Assembly: GCA_048013815.1 (NCBI GenBank)
Contig: CM106585.1
Location: 21,824,001-21,888,000, forward strand
Length of the DNA: 64,000 bases
Direction: 5' to 3'
From: Setoptus koraiensis
Taxonomy: Eukaryota > Arthropoda
In this document: in pieces, positions 23,279 to 33,504 of the stretch
Position numbering within the stretch: the stretch's first letter is position 1
How the letters are laid out: every line of letters starts with the position of its first letter
Program-made: the position numbers and the translations under genes
The notes under the pieces: generated by a model
Databases searched by the model: none
Seen by the model: only the letters and a program-made list of their open reading frames with translations
Told to the model about the DNA's origin: nothing

Positions 23279-26200
23279 TCACGTCTTTTTTTCGACATCT
23301 TCACTAGTCGAGTTAACCATGGTTGTGGGTGGCGCTTCAATTACAGAACCAACAGTGCTATCAAGTACAGTCGGCTTAGTGGGAGATACATTAGTGGTTG
23401 TAGGCGGAGCTTCATCAGGTTTGTTTGGGGGTATCACCGTCCGGTCACTACTAGTAGTAGCATCATGAGGGGGGGCTACAGTAGAAACAGAGTCGTTAGT
23501 AGACGCCGTCTGTACAGGTATTACAGGTGATGCTAGCGCTGGCAGTGGCTGCTGTTGCACGTCTGGTGCCGCTGCAGTTGCATTTGCTGCTGCTGGCCCC
23601 GTGGTATTGGTTGTGACTGCAATTGTTGCAGATGTCATCGGCGTTGTTGTTGTTGTCAATGTTGACGGTGTTGTTGCTGATATCGTCGGAGATGCTGTTG
23701 TTGGTGCTGACGGTGTTGTTGCTGATATCGTCGGTGCTGTTGTTGCTAGCGTTACAGGTGTTGCAATTGGCTGTGGTGTCAATTGGGCTGGTGGTGCCGC
23801 CGTGGTTGGCGCCTGTGTTGGTTGTTGCGACGGCAACAGTGCATGTGGTTGTGAAGGTAATGGAGTTGGTTGTGGGGCCGTTTGTGGTTGTGAGGTTATT
23901 GGTGGCTGGGGCGGTAGTTGGGATGGTTGTGGGGGTATCTGAGATGGTTGTGGGGGTATTTGAGATGGTTGTGGGAGCATCTGAGATGGTTGTGGGAGCA
24001 TCTGAGATGGTTGTGGTGGTATCTGAGATGGTTGTAGGGGTACCTGGGGTGGTTGTAGGGGTACCTGAGATGGTTGTGTTGGTATCTGAGATGGTTGTGG
24101 TGGTATTTGTGGTTGTAGCTGAGATGTTTGTTGGTGTATCTGAGATGGTTGTTGGGGTATCTGAGATGGTTGTTGGGGTATCTGAGATGGTTGTTGGGGT
24201 ATCTGAGATGGTTGTGGTGGTAGCTGAGATGGTTGAGGTGGTAGCTGAGATGGTTGTGGTGGTAGCTGAGATGGTTGTGGTGGTAGCTGAGATGGTTGTA
24301 GGGGTACCTGAGATGGTTGTGGTGGTAGCTGAGTTGGTTGTTGGGGTATCTGAGATGGTTGTGGTGGTATCTGAGATGGTTGCTGCGGTAATTGAGATGG
24401 TTGTGGTGGTAGTACTTGTGGTGGTATTTGTGGTGGTAGCTGAGATGGTTGCGGCGGTAGTTGGGATGGTTGTGGCGGTAGTTGGGATGGTTGAGGTGGT
24501 AGCTGAGACGGTTGTGACGGTAGCTGAGATGGTTGAGGTGGTAATTGAGATGGTTGTAGAGGTATTTGTGATGATTGTGGTGGTATTTGTGGTGGTATCT
24601 GCGGCGACTGTGGTAAATGTGGGGGTAGTTGCGTTTGTGGTGGTAGTTGAGATAGTTGAGGTGCTGCCTGAGATGGTTGAGGTGCTGCCTGAGATGGTTG
24701 TGGTACTGCCTGAGATGGTTGTGGTACTGCCTGAGATGGTTGTGGTACTGCCTGAGATGCTTGGGTTGGTAGATGTGGCTGTGGTTGTGATGGTAGCTGA
24801 GACGGTTGAGGTGGTATTTGTGATGGTTGAGGTGGTATTTGTGATGGTTGTAGTGGTATTTGTGATGATTGTGGCTGCACTAATTGTGGTAGTGCTGACG
24901 GTTGTGGCTGTATTTGTGGTAACTGCGGTTGTGGAGGTGGGAGTTGCGCTTGTGGTTGCTGAGTAGGGGGCGGACGAGCCCTGAGTCCAAAAGCCCGCAC
25001 TTGATCTAGATAAAATTGCTGGCGTTCGCGGAGCAATTGCTGTCGCTGTATTTCAAGACTCTCCCTTTCTTTATCCATCAATGCTTCTAGCTCCTCGAAG
25101 TGTTTCATCTTAAGTTCCAATTTTTTGAGTTGGGTATCTATTAATACAGACACTAATGTCTTGATCTTTTTCTCCTCAATGGAGGCCAAATGTTTGGCCT
25201 TGACGGCAGTTGCCCCCAAAACACATGCGGCTGATGTAGCTAAATTTTGATTCTGGGTCTGGTTTTGGTTCTGATTCTGATTTTGGTTGTGATTTTCGTT
25301 TTCATTTTCATCTCCATCATCATTCGAATATTCATTTAATGCAGCTTTTGCTGCTGCTGAGGCGACTCGAGGCTCTACGACCGATGCTAGAAACGCTACT
25401 GTTGACATAATTGGGTTGCCAGATTTTGAGAATGGTATAGGTTGATAGGCTAAGGGCCCGAGCTCAACGTCTTCAAGGAAGGGGTCTTCAATCGGAAGTC
25501 GAAGAAAATGTAAGATGCACTCCTCTTGCGTCCGACTGCCTACATGCTCGCAAACTCTGTTCCAGTCATCCTTGTAAAGTTCTATGCCTTCTAGTAGAGC
25601 TAAACTCTCAGCCTCGTCCCATTCGCGGGATGCAGTCTTTTTGGCGTACTGGTCTCGTTTGAGACAAAAGTTATTGGATTTGATTACGGCGCTATCTTTA
25701 ACTTGTTGTAGCTCGGTTTCGGGTGTAGATTTAAGTCCAGACGGAGAATCGACAACAAAATGAAAATGACTTGTTGACGGTGGGCCCATCGGTGCGGGGC
25801 GTGCTTCATTGGCTTGATAATTTATTAGGCCCCATTGTTCCAAGAATCCGTGAACTCTCATAATGGCGCAAACGTCGCCTGCAAGATTTCGCCTACATGC
25901 AGTAAGAGTTAAATACTCTGTTGGGTTCAATCGATAAGTATCGATGATAAAATTCCTGTATGCAATATAAACTTCTGGCGTTTTAGATTTATTTTTAAAA
26001 TTGAAAAATTCCGGCAGGGCCCTACGCTCAACGGCGTGTATGCTGTTGTAGTCGAACCATGCCGAATAGCTTGGGACAATAATAAGATTTGTTTGATCCG
26101 TTGCTTGGCCATCTTGATCCTCTTGTTGTGCAGGTGTGATTTTTGGAGAGGATGGTTGAGTGACACTGGCCAGACTACTATGCTGAGAATCGACATTTTC

Positions 26201-26572
26201 ATTGTGATTATTACTATTATTATTGTTGTTGTTGTTATTGTTATTATTGAGATTGATAGATTCGTTTGGAACATCCTGATCAGAATTGTTATGTATCTCC
26301 ATTGTATCTTCTATGTCTTTGGTTGTTGGGTCTTGTTCGGATTCTAAATCGCACGAATTGTGATTGTTAGAGCGTCCTCTCCTCTTTTTCTTTTCACTAT
26401 TTGTTTTACTGCTATTAGTGGCGGCAGCTGTTTTAGCCCTTTTAGCACGCTCCGTCGTATGGCTAGTTCCATTATTATCATTATGATTAGTTACATCATT
26501 GGTAGGTGTTGGGGGAGATTTCCTTTTCTCGGTTGCCACCGAAGCAGCCGGTGATGCTTGATTTTTTGGCAT
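23279..26572 (-). CDS. mor: SWI/SNF core subunit SMARCC (moira/BAF155-170) with a giant Pro-Gln-Ser repeat tail
   Basis: A 1097-residue single-exon protein. After a charged, Asn-rich start it has a SWIRM domain (about 160-250: [39 protein letters not shown]), a SANT domain (about 315-365: [20 protein letters not shown]) and the family coiled coil (about 450-525: [42 protein letters not shown]). From about 545 to 890 it is almost only six-residue units of the type P-P-Q-P-S-Q, then a Thr/Ala/Pro-rich end. The N-terminal MarR/chromo/BRCT-like module usual in SMARCC proteins is not present before the SWIRM domain. It is a scaffold of BAP/PBAP remodelling complexes in the nucleus. Confidence 0.93.
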   Translation of the reverse strand: MPKNQASPAASVATEKRKSPPTPTNDVTNHNDNNGTSHTTERAKRAKTAAATNSSKTNSEKKKRRGRSNNHNSCDLESEQDPTTKDIEDTMEIHNNSDQDVPNESINLNNNNNNNNNNNSNNHNENVDSQHSSLASVTQPSSPKITPAQQEDQDGQATDQTNLIIVPSYSAWFDYNSIHAVERRALPEFFNFKNKSKTPEVYIAYRNFIIDTYRLNPTEYLTLTACRRNLAGDVCAIMRVHGFLEQWGLINYQANEARPAPMGPPSTSHFHFVVDSPSGLKSTPETELQQVKDSAVIKSNNFCLKRDQYAKKTASREWDEAESLALLEGIELYKDDWNRVCEHVGSRTQEECILHFLRLPIEDPFLEDVELGPLAYQPIPFSKSGNPIMSTVAFLASVVEPRVASAAAKAALNEYSNDDGDENENENHNQNQNQNQNQTQNQNLATSAACVLGATAVKAKHLASIEEKKIKTLVSVLIDTQLKKLELKMKHFEELEALMDKERESLEIQRQQLLRERQQFYLDQVRAFGLRARPPPTQQPQAQLPPPQPQLPQIQPQPSALPQLVQPQSSQIPLQPSQIPPQPSQIPPQPSQLPSQPQPHLPTQASQAVPQPSQAVPQPSQAVPQPSQAAPQPSQAAPQLSQLPPQTQLPPHLPQSPQIPPQIPPQSSQIPLQPSQLPPQPSQLPSQPSQLPPQPSQLPPQPSQLPPQPSQLPPQIPPQVLPPQPSQLPQQPSQIPPQPSQIPQQPTQLPPQPSQVPLQPSQLPPQPSQLPPQPSQLPPQPSQLPPQPSQIPQQPSQIPQQPSQIPQQPSQIHQQTSQLQPQIPPQPSQIPTQPSQVPLQPPQVPLQPSQIPPQPSQMLPQPSQMLPQPSQIPPQPSQIPPQPSQLPPQPPITSQPQTAPQPTPLPSQPHALLPSQQPTQAPTTAAPPAQLTPQPIATPVTLATTAPTISATTPSAPTTASPTISATTPSTLTTTTTPMTSATIAVTTNTTGPAAANATAAAPDVQQQPLPALASPVIPVQTASTNDSVSTVAPPHDATTSSDRTVIPPNKPDEAPPTTTNVSPTKPTVLDSTVGSVIEAPPTTMVNSTSEDVEKKT
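23890..24960 (-). repeat. Coding minisatellite in SMARCC (PPQPSQ-type, 18-bp unit)
   Basis: Dozens of imperfect 18-bp units of the type GGTGG(T)ATCTGAGATGGTTG (plus strand) encode P-P-Q-P-S-Q variants. The interchanging middle residues (I, L, V, M, A) suggest repeated local duplication. The opposite strand is also open over most of it, only because of the repeat. Confidence 0.9.
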
Positions 26573-26808
26573 CGTAATAATTGAATGGTTGATTGAATAC
26601 TATTATTCGATTTAGCAAATGATAATAAAAATACCAATGATTCAATATGATAATAATGATAGTGATGTTATTAATAATAATAATATCAATGATTTGATAA
26701 TGTGATAGAATAATTTTCCTGCGAGAAGGATTTTTTCTTTTCTTCTGTTGAAATTTTGTTCTCTTTCTCTCTCTCACAGTGAGTACCAACCAACCTATCG
26801 CATTTGTG

Positions 26809-27074
26809 CAGGGTGTAACACTCAACTAGCACCAAACGCACTGCCAACACTACAGTGCCCTCTACAATGCATTCTGTCAAATGAATGTTGGAGCCCACGG
26901 AGGCACAGTTTGTGTAAAAGCACACACCAGACGAAGTGAAAAGGCATATTGATGGCACACACAATATACTGAACGAACCTTTCACAAGCAGCACAAACGC
27001 CCGCCACCGAACGTTCTGTGCTCGTGAGTGGCACACGCTCGCTTGTGTGATTGCTAGTTGGCTGTTACACCCTA
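26809..27074. mobile_element. MITE 3
   Basis: A 266-bp element with terminal repeats AGGGTGTAACA, three variable bases, then AACTAGCA at both ends. TA follows the right end, while the left flank has decayed. Fifty bp from the left end lies CCTCTACAATGCAT, 11 of 14 matches to the shared subterminal box of MITEs 1 and 2. Confidence 0.65.
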
Positions 27075-27321
27075 TAGCTCAGAATGCTGAATTGTTCGCG
27101 AACAGTGGATGCTACGCAAGCACAGAGATCGCGCTAAAGCACACACTGCTGCTAATGCATAACGAATTTATCGCAGACACACACACATACAGGCAGCCTG
27201 TGATACAGTCATTTTGTGTGTGTGTGTGTGTGTGAGCGTGAGTGTGTGTGAGTGAGTGTGTGTGTGTGAGTGAGTGTGTGTGAGAGAGCGAGAGAGAGAG
27301 GGAGAGAGACAGCGACAGAAA

Positions 27322-27379
27322 GAGCAAGGTTTTTCCAATACGTCTACACCTGCTTGGAGGAGAATCCGCAAGAGGCGCT
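27322..27379 (+). repeat. 58-bp module, copy d
   Basis: TTTTTCCAATACGTCTACACC, about 37 bp before the core CCGCAAGAGGCGCT. No clear convergent partner. Confidence 0.6.
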
Positions 27380-27621
27380 GGCAACGCTCTAGAAATGCAC
27401 AACCAAGCACAGAGTGTTCTCATAAAAGTTTCCAGTTTTGGCTCACGCACAACAGAGACAATCACAACAGCAGCACCACTGTGGTACTGCAGACGGAGAG
27501 AAATCAGTTGGACAATGTGCGCTTTTGGCGCACAGCAGCATTCTCCACGCAGTGACAAGGCAATGGAAATGACTATTGTGCGCGCACCCCCTCCCTCTCC
27601 CCCCTCAATCTCCTAAGTCCT

Positions 27622-27681
27622 GTGTGCGGATTTTCCAATGTCCCTGCACCGGGTTGAAAAAAAATCCGACAGGGCGGCGCT
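27622..27681 (+). repeat. 58-bp module, copy c
   Basis: GTGTGCGGATTTTCCAATG, then an A-run and the core CCGACAGGGCGGCGCT. Convergent with copy e, 203 bp apart. Confidence 0.65.
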
Positions 27682-27884
27682 ATTCAGCTCTCTGCAAGCA
27701 GTGTGAGCGAGTATCAGTCGTTCCTGAGGTGTATCTGCCAGGTTTCCAAAAGCCAGGTACAGGGAGTTGTAGGAAAGGCGGCTCGTGCGCACAGTGGCTT
27801 TGGACTGAGCTAAACCAAGCAATCAAGAGAAGAAAATATTTAATGAAACACTCTCAGCTCGGCTGCGCATTTTCGCCAGATGCC

Positions 27885-27942
27885 AGCGCCTCTGGCGGAT
27901 TTCTTTTTAACCTGGTGTAGGTTCATAGAAAACAGTGCACAC
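27885..27942 (-). repeat. 58-bp module, copy e
   Basis: On the minus strand GTGTGCAC, then ACACCAGGTTAAAAAGAAAT and the core CCGCCAGAGGCGCT. It aligns with copy c over its whole length. Confidence 0.65.
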
Positions 27943-28600
27943 AGTACCAACGGCAGGGCCATCCTCAGAGAGAATGCGCTCGAGTGGCACTGTAGCATAT
28001 AGCAGACACACAGAGCACACTGTGAGCGAACGAGATGCCAAAGGCAAAGACCCGGGCCAGCAACGAATAATAGAGCCAATACCGCCGATTTTGAACGACC
28101 TTAAACTCTTATAGTGATCGGGGAGACGCATCTCCCCTATGCCGCCCGTCGCTTCTCTCCCCGCCCGCCGATCATGGACCTCTCGACCATCGTGAGGGGA
28201 GAGCGGCTCCCAATCTCCCCCGAACAGCTAAAACTCTACTCAACAGAGAATGGGAGAGGTCCCATATAAAGAATTCTTTTCTTCTTTCTGTTCTCTCTGC
28301 TCTTCACTTTTCGTTCGCCAGCTCGAACATGTCTCAGTTTTAATAGAGATATTATTCGCAGGGATATAGAAGCACCGTGCTTAATCCCAACCTAGATCGC
28401 ACGGTTTTATGTTTACTAATAGAATAATCAATTAGTATTAGTTGACGATGCGTCGATGCAACAGGTATGGTTTCAATTAATTTAGCCTCTGAATGTTTTA
28501 TTGTTTATCAACTATTGTCCAACAAACAAACTATTCACTGCGCATCTACTACTGCTGCACTCTAGGATTATTTATAATCGCACTTAATCGCAAATTAAAA

Positions 28601-28990
28601 ATGAATCTTACCTCAAGCAAACATAGCAAAAGAACTGCCTCGGTCAAACCCATATCCGCCCAAGATCAGCACACTATCGATTCTGCCATATCACTAGCCA
28701 AAGAAATAGCCTCAAAGAGTATGCTTGAAATGGGTGACTCTAGCAGTAATCATGACGACAGTCCACGAACTCCAACATCACCAGACAAGAAGAAAACATT
28801 CCATTTTAGATTCAAGCACTTGTGCAGGAATTTTAGCGAGGCCTCGGCCAACATACCTGATGTGCAATCATCGATCACTAAAGAGGCTAAGCTCGCGTAT
28901 GATTCCCTCGTAGAGAAAGGAATGTTAAATTCTAACAGGACCAATGATCTACTCAAAAATTTTCCAGAAAGAACCGTTACACAGAAATAA
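28601..28990 (+). CDS. Unrecognised small hydrophilic protein
   Basis: A 129-residue product from the ATG at 28601 (AAAA context). The frame is open further up to 28493, but without a better start. No family was recognised. The protein is hydrophilic. It has a basic N-terminus, a helix-prone stretch (HTIDSAISLAKEIASKS), a Ser/Pro linker with two TP/SP sites, then a block that looks folded and conserved (KKKTFHFRFKHLCRNF followed by an acidic/Ala helix). A polyadenylation signal AATAAA at 29005 supports a real gene. It lies 240 bp upstream of Rab8 on the same strand. A possible 5' UTR donor (CAG/GTATGG) is at about 28463. Confidence 0.55.
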   Translation: MNLTSSKHSKRTASVKPISAQDQHTIDSAISLAKEIASKSMLEMGDSSSNHDDSPRTPTSPDKKKTFHFRFKHLCRNFSEASANIPDVQSSITKEAKLAYDSLVEKGMLNSNRTNDLLKNFPERTVTQK

Positions 28991-29232
28991 AACTGTCAAT
29001 AACTAATAAAAAAGTAAAATAAAATTTTTTTACATATTTTAAATAACGCGCCAGAGATTTTTTTTTATAGTGTGTATGAAGAATACGGAGTCATCACATC
29101 TGACAAACTACACTATCGATTAGTAATTCAACTACGATAAGCCACAGTTGTTTGTGCTATTGTTTTTGTGGCCTCTTGAATAATTTTTTTATCATTTATA
29201 GATATAATACTATCATTTGAAACTCCTTTAGC

Positions 29233-29850
29233 ATGGCAAATAAAAGTTATGATTATCTATTTAAATTATTATTGATTGGTGACTCTGGCGTGGGGAAAAC
29301 ATGTATACTATTCAAGTTTAGCGAGGATACATTCAGTCCAGCCTTTATATCAACCATCGGAATAGATTTTAAAATTAGGACAATAGAAGTTGATGGAAAA
29401 AAGATAAAATTGCAGGTCTGGGACACAGCCGGACAAGAGAGATTTCGTACAATCACTACTGCCTATTACCGTGGTGCTATGGGCATCATGTTGGTCTATG
29501 ATGTTTCAAATCAAAAGAGTTTTGAGAACATAAGCAATTGGATCCGAAATATAGAGATGCACGCAACTCAAGATGTAGAGATGATGATATTAGGCAACAA
29601 GTGCGATATTTCAGATAAAAGACAAGTGTCAAAAGAAAAAGGTGAACAACTTGCATTACAACACAGTATAAAATTTATGGAGACAAGCGCCAAGGCCAAC
29701 ATAAACATCGAAGAAGCTTTTACTACTCTCGCCAGGGATATCAAGTTGAAGATGGAGAAGAAGATTGAAAACTCTAATCTGAATAGAGGCTATCAGTTAA
29801 GTAAAGATGATCCATCCAAAAGAAAGACAAGGTTTTGTGGTCTATTTTAA
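29233..29850 (+). CDS. Rab8: Rab8-type small GTPase
   Basis: A 205-residue Rab protein. All nucleotide motifs are intact: GDSGVGKT (P-loop), the switch I region with [28 protein letters not shown] (switch II), NKCD and ETSAK. The effector region and RabF motifs ([13 protein letters not shown]) are of Rab8/Rab10/Rab13 type. The CaaX end, CGLF, is a single prenylated Cys as in Rab8 and unlike the CC end of Rab10. It drives Golgi-to-plasma-membrane and ciliary traffic. The stop codon overlaps that of the opposite-strand RRM gene. Confidence 0.93.
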   Translation: MANKSYDYLFKLLLIGDSGVGKTCILFKFSEDTFSPAFISTIGIDFKIRTIEVDGKKIKLQVWDTAGQERFRTITTAYYRGAMGIMLVYDVSNQKSFENISNWIRNIEMHATQDVEMMILGNKCDISDKRQVSKEKGEQLALQHSIKFMETSAKANINIEEAFTTLARDIKLKMEKKIENSNLNRGYQLSKDDPSKRKTRFCGLF

Positions 29851-30608
29851 GGTTGAGCAGGTGGAAACCAATATGGCGTCATACCGGTGCTGGGCGAAGG
29901 TACTTGACCTATGGCGTGGTAGCCATGAGGCGCGGTCAACCAGTAACCCAATGGGGCTGCCGCTTGTGGATGGTAAGGTATTGCTGGATGGATATGATAC
30001 GGAAATACTGAACGCGGATTATACTGATGATATGCGTTAGGATTGGGATATGCAAATGCGGGGGCATGGTTGGCACCAGGTCCCAGTCGTTGAAATGTAG
30101 AATTCGTAGCTTGACTTGCTGGAGGAGGCTTCTCGGAGTGTCCAACATTATGGTTTGCTTGATTATAGTTATGGTTGTGTTGTCCATGATGAATTACCGG
30201 CGACATATTGACGTTCATTGATATCGCGGGGCTTGAAGAGGCAATTGCTGGCAATGAAGTGTTTTGTGAGTAGTGAGGCGAACCATTTGATAGACTTTTT
30301 GGCCCATGAGATAGAGTATCAGGAGGACAGTTCTTACCCCATGAACATCTGACTATTTGACCACGAAATTCAGTACTATTAACTTCCATAATTGCTCTAG
30401 TTGCAGAATATTTGTCTAGGAATTTAATAAATCCAAATCCCCTCTCTTTGAATACTCTCATATCTACAATTCTGCCATATTTAGTGAATTTTTGCCTTAG
30501 AACGTCTTCGTTTAAGCCGTTCATAATACCACCAACATAGACTGTACAATTTGTTGGAGCCGATTGATGGTAAACTTCATGGAAGGTCAGTTGTTTCGAT
30601 TGATTCAT
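29847..30608 (-). CDS. TIA1/TIAR-like RNA-binding protein with only one RRM
   Basis: A 253-residue protein. Residues about 20-93 form one RRM (RNP2 VYVGGI, RNP1 RGFGFIKF, ending VRCSWGK), matching the third RRM of TIA1/TIAR/Rox8, including the preceding linker [11 protein letters not shown]. The rest is Pro/His/Asn/Tyr-rich and disordered, like the prion-like tail of TIA1. RRM1 and RRM2 are absent, and nothing like them is seen in the next 4 kb upstream. Either the gene is a short paralog or distant 5' exons are missed. TIA1 proteins act in splicing and stress granules. The gene is convergent with Rab8, sharing the bases TTAA at the stops. Confidence 0.8.
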   Translation of the reverse strand: MNQSKQLTFHEVYHQSAPTNCTVYVGGIMNGLNEDVLRQKFTKYGRIVDMRVFKERGFGFIKFLDKYSATRAIMEVNSTEFRGQIVRCSWGKNCPPDTLSHGPKSLSNGSPHYSQNTSLPAIASSSPAISMNVNMSPVIHHGQHNHNYNQANHNVGHSEKPPPASQATNSTFQRLGPGANHAPAFAYPNPNAYHQYNPRSVFPYHIHPAIPYHPQAAAPLGYWLTAPHGYHAIGQVPSPSTGMTPYWFPPAQP

Positions 30609-30808
30609 TATATGACGAGATTTGATCTTAGGTTGATAATTAATCTTACAATATATAAAGCTCTCTCATGAGTACCATATCCGTGACTCAAGATAAATGT
30701 ATATATTTATATAAATTTATTTTTTGTATTTGTGTAAATAATTTAATGTGTAATAATTGTTGTAAGTGTGTCTGTGTTCATGTGTGCAAGTGTGAGTGAA
30801 CGGCTATA

Positions 30809-31193
30809 TAGGGTGGCCGCGTATAAACGGCAACCACACTCAACTAACACACTCTGGCTTCCACAGTGCATTCGTATCAAAATGTGCAGCACAATTTTAA
30901 ATTTTATGAAAGTAAATTCTCGCGTGCTCGAGCAGTCCAGCAAACTCTATCGGGCACAAGTATGAATCTCGTACACTGATTGATGCAGTCTTGCACAACA
31001 TGTACCCAATTTGAGTCTGTGCTTTCGCCGATAGTCACACCAAAATTAGTTTGATGTTTCGGATAGGTGGCAGTGTTGCATTGCAGCCAATATTCGCCTT
31101 GGCAATTGAAGCGACTTCTGCAGGAAAAATTTTACATTGCCAGCAACAATTCACAATTGTCAGTGTAGTTGCCGACTTGACGCGGCCACCCTA
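30809..31193. mobile_element. MITE 2, TA-flanked
   Basis: A 385-bp element with ends TAGGGTGGCCGCGT (perfect 14 bp), continuing imperfectly to about 30 bp (CGGCAAC, ACACT). Flanked by TA on both sides. The box CTTCCACAGTGCAT starts exactly 49 bp from the left end. No transposase-like ORF. Confidence 0.75.
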
Positions 31194-31693
31194 TATTTGT
31201 TGTGCGTGTGTGTGTGTGTGTGTGTGTGTTTGTGAGCGTTTGCATTTGTGTCTGTTGTGTGTTTTGTTATACATATGAATATGTATATTACATGTATTAC
31301 ATACACTGAAATGTGGTGCGCTGTTTGGCGCTGGTTTGCCACCAATTCCAAATATTTCCTACAGGAGTCGCCTCGGTTACGGATGCGAACGTTTTTGTAA
31401 TACAACAGCGCTCTCTGTTTGTAACATCGAACTAACAACTTGGTGCAACTGTGTCAGCAAGAGCACACACGAAAAGCACAGGCGCATCTCGGGCACAAGT
31501 TGTGCATCGCTAGCCATCAACTGTGGTGACATTAATCAGACCTGTGCCTCATTGAATTTGCCTGACTTTTCAAGCGCATCATATTACACGAGCACGGAAC
31601 TCAAACCTGTGCGGCACAAACTCGTGACTATGCACTGTGGAAGGTACAGCAGAACATTTGAGCGTAGTAACCCTTTCTCAGGCTGCCACCCTG
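31064..31693. mobile_element. Possible related element (right end clear, left end doubtful)
   Basis: The right end reads GGCTGCCACCCTG followed by TA. ATGCACTGTGGAAGG lies exactly 49 bp inside, as in MITE 1. The candidate left end, TAGGTGGCAG at 31064, has lost one G and falls inside MITE 2, so the two would overlap. Confidence 0.35.
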
Positions 31694-32929
31694 TACCAGC
31701 ACAATGAGACCAAGTTGTCAACTTCTCGTTGCTGCTCAATTTCTTGCTGACAACACCATTAGTAAATTTGTAAAATACATCCAGATCAAACTAATCTAAT
31801 GAGTGCTCTGCATATCCCCTTATGCTTAAAATTGATTGCTTGCAACCCCTTTGCTGTGTGCATTTAGCTGTGTCTCCTGAGCCGGATCTTCTCGTCTCTG
31901 AGCTTGACGGTGGCGCGCTGCAGGGGATTCGGCTAGACCGGAAGCCAGGGTACGAGCGGGGCCCCGATTGATAGCTGCCACCTGCGAGCCCCCGGATTGT
32001 TTGCTGGATATTTCAGCTTGTGTTGCGATTGACACAGCCTAGGCACGTCGCAATAACCTTGCAACAGGTCTGGATACTATGTGTTCATTGGACAGTATAT
32101 TCATAGTGAATGTCAACGCAGTTATCAACTCCTTGACACAAACTCTGCTCTCAACGACACATTTGGCGTCCTATCGGAAACAAGATGTGTGCAAGAGTGA
32201 ATATCTCACATAAGTTGTGACATAACCCTGCCCTCTGTCATAGTATTGCCTTCTTACAAGCTATAACTGCCCTCTATAGTCAATTCAATATTTCAGAGGT
32301 ACCGGATGATGTTGGGCAAGAGCGGGTGTGATTATCTGCTATTGAATAAAGGGACAGACCAACATAGAGCCTCTAGTGATCAAAGAGATTATCGACACTA
32401 AAAACTCTTTCTGCACCGTTGCATCAACTCTAATCCCTAACTGAAATCATTGACATTATCACAGTATTGCCATTTTTATGGAAGCACTCACTGAACCCCT
32501 AAGCACCAACTAAGCTCGAATTGGACTTGAGAATTGTCGGCCGAAGAAAGGGCCCAATATGTGTGTTATCGACAATCAAATACGTTATATAAGTCTCTCT
32601 ACATGTACCTCATGTGTCGCTCCAAATGAATTCGCTGAAATAAGTTGATAAGTTGAGTGCAATGGATGGGCTGAATAGATAGAACTCCGTAGGTTTGTTT
32701 TCAACGAGATTCTATTTATTGATTTAACTTCTATTATATTAGAAACTCCTGTCATGAAAGTTGAGAATACAATAAAGTTGTCTTCTATCACGCAATCCAC
32801 TACTAATACTATTAATAGCCGCCACTAGCTAGCGCAAAATTTGCTGCTGCAATCATCTCAGGCTCTTATTACATTTTGTTGGTGTCCTCTTTCTTGTTGT
32901 CGCTGGTGCGTCTGCTTATGTGAGCCTAC

Positions 32930-33504
32930 TCAACTGCTGGCTCGTTTCTGCTGATCCTCAATGGGACCTGTTCGCAAACGATTGTCCGCAATTGGTTTCT
33001 GCATGGGAGCCCCAATGAGGAGCGCACTGTATGGTGCTAATGTTGACTCGATCGCCTCTTGTTTACAATCGGCTGGCAACTTGAGCCATCTCACTGTAAT
33101 TCACTCTTGTGATAAGGCTCGTTCTCGGGGGATTCTGGCTTGGCCTTCACTACTAGATTATCATCGTACAATCTAACATCTATCGCCGCTGGTTTGTATT
33201 GAGGCACATAAATGATCATTCGCAGATTGCCTTCCTCTGCGCGAGTTTCTTTCATCCTGGCTGCCACCAGCACGCGCCCCAGTTCAGATTGGTATTGTCA
33301 ATTGGTAGCACTGATACTGTCCATTGCATTCTACAATTCATTGAGGACCTGATCAAATGATAGAATAGTTTGTTTTGGTAGTGATTGAGAGCCACGATGA
33401 ACTCTCCGATTGGTTGGCGGCGGCGATGTAATTGAAGCGATAATAAGTCCAAAACCAATGCCATCGTCGAAAAATGGACCTAGCTCCCTCTCTGGTAGAG
33501 ACAT
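32930..33504 (-). pseudogene. Small heat-shock protein (alpha-crystallin) pseudogene
   Basis: Read on the minus strand from an ATG at 33504. The alpha-crystallin domain is clear: LRMIIYVPQYKPAAIDVRLY, DDNLVVKAK, then in another frame LKLPADCKQEAIESTLAPYS and LLIGAP, ending TGA at 32930. There are two in-frame stops in the N-terminal linker (TAG, TGA) and one frameshift between the two halves of the domain near 33095. A real small Hsp would be of similar length (about 190 residues). With three lesions it is a dead copy. No intron that would remove the lesions is visible. Confidence 0.75.

Larger units (their letters stand above)
26573..28600. other. Spacer upstream of SMARCC and of the 28601 gene
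   Basis: Divergent upstream region holding MITE 3 (26809-27074), GT/GA simple repeats (27213-27310), three copies of the 58-bp module, a perfect 7-bp hairpin with TTTTG loop near 27507-27525 (TGTGCGC/GCGCACA), and a GC-rich fold-prone segment at 28115-28263 followed by ATATAAA at 28264. Confidence 0.6.
30609..32929. other. Spacer with miniature transposons
   Basis: Holds MITE 2 (30809-31193), a right end of a related element at 31693, and a (GT)n tract at 31203-31229. No supported exon from 31700 to 32929. Confidence 0.55.

Noticed and set aside
23623-24966. A 447-residue open frame on the plus strand opposite the SMARCC repeat (V-V-G-V-S-E-M type repeats)
   Set aside because: It exists only because the 18-bp coding repeat has no stops on the other strand. 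The minus frame carries clear SWIRM, SANT and coiled-coil domains.
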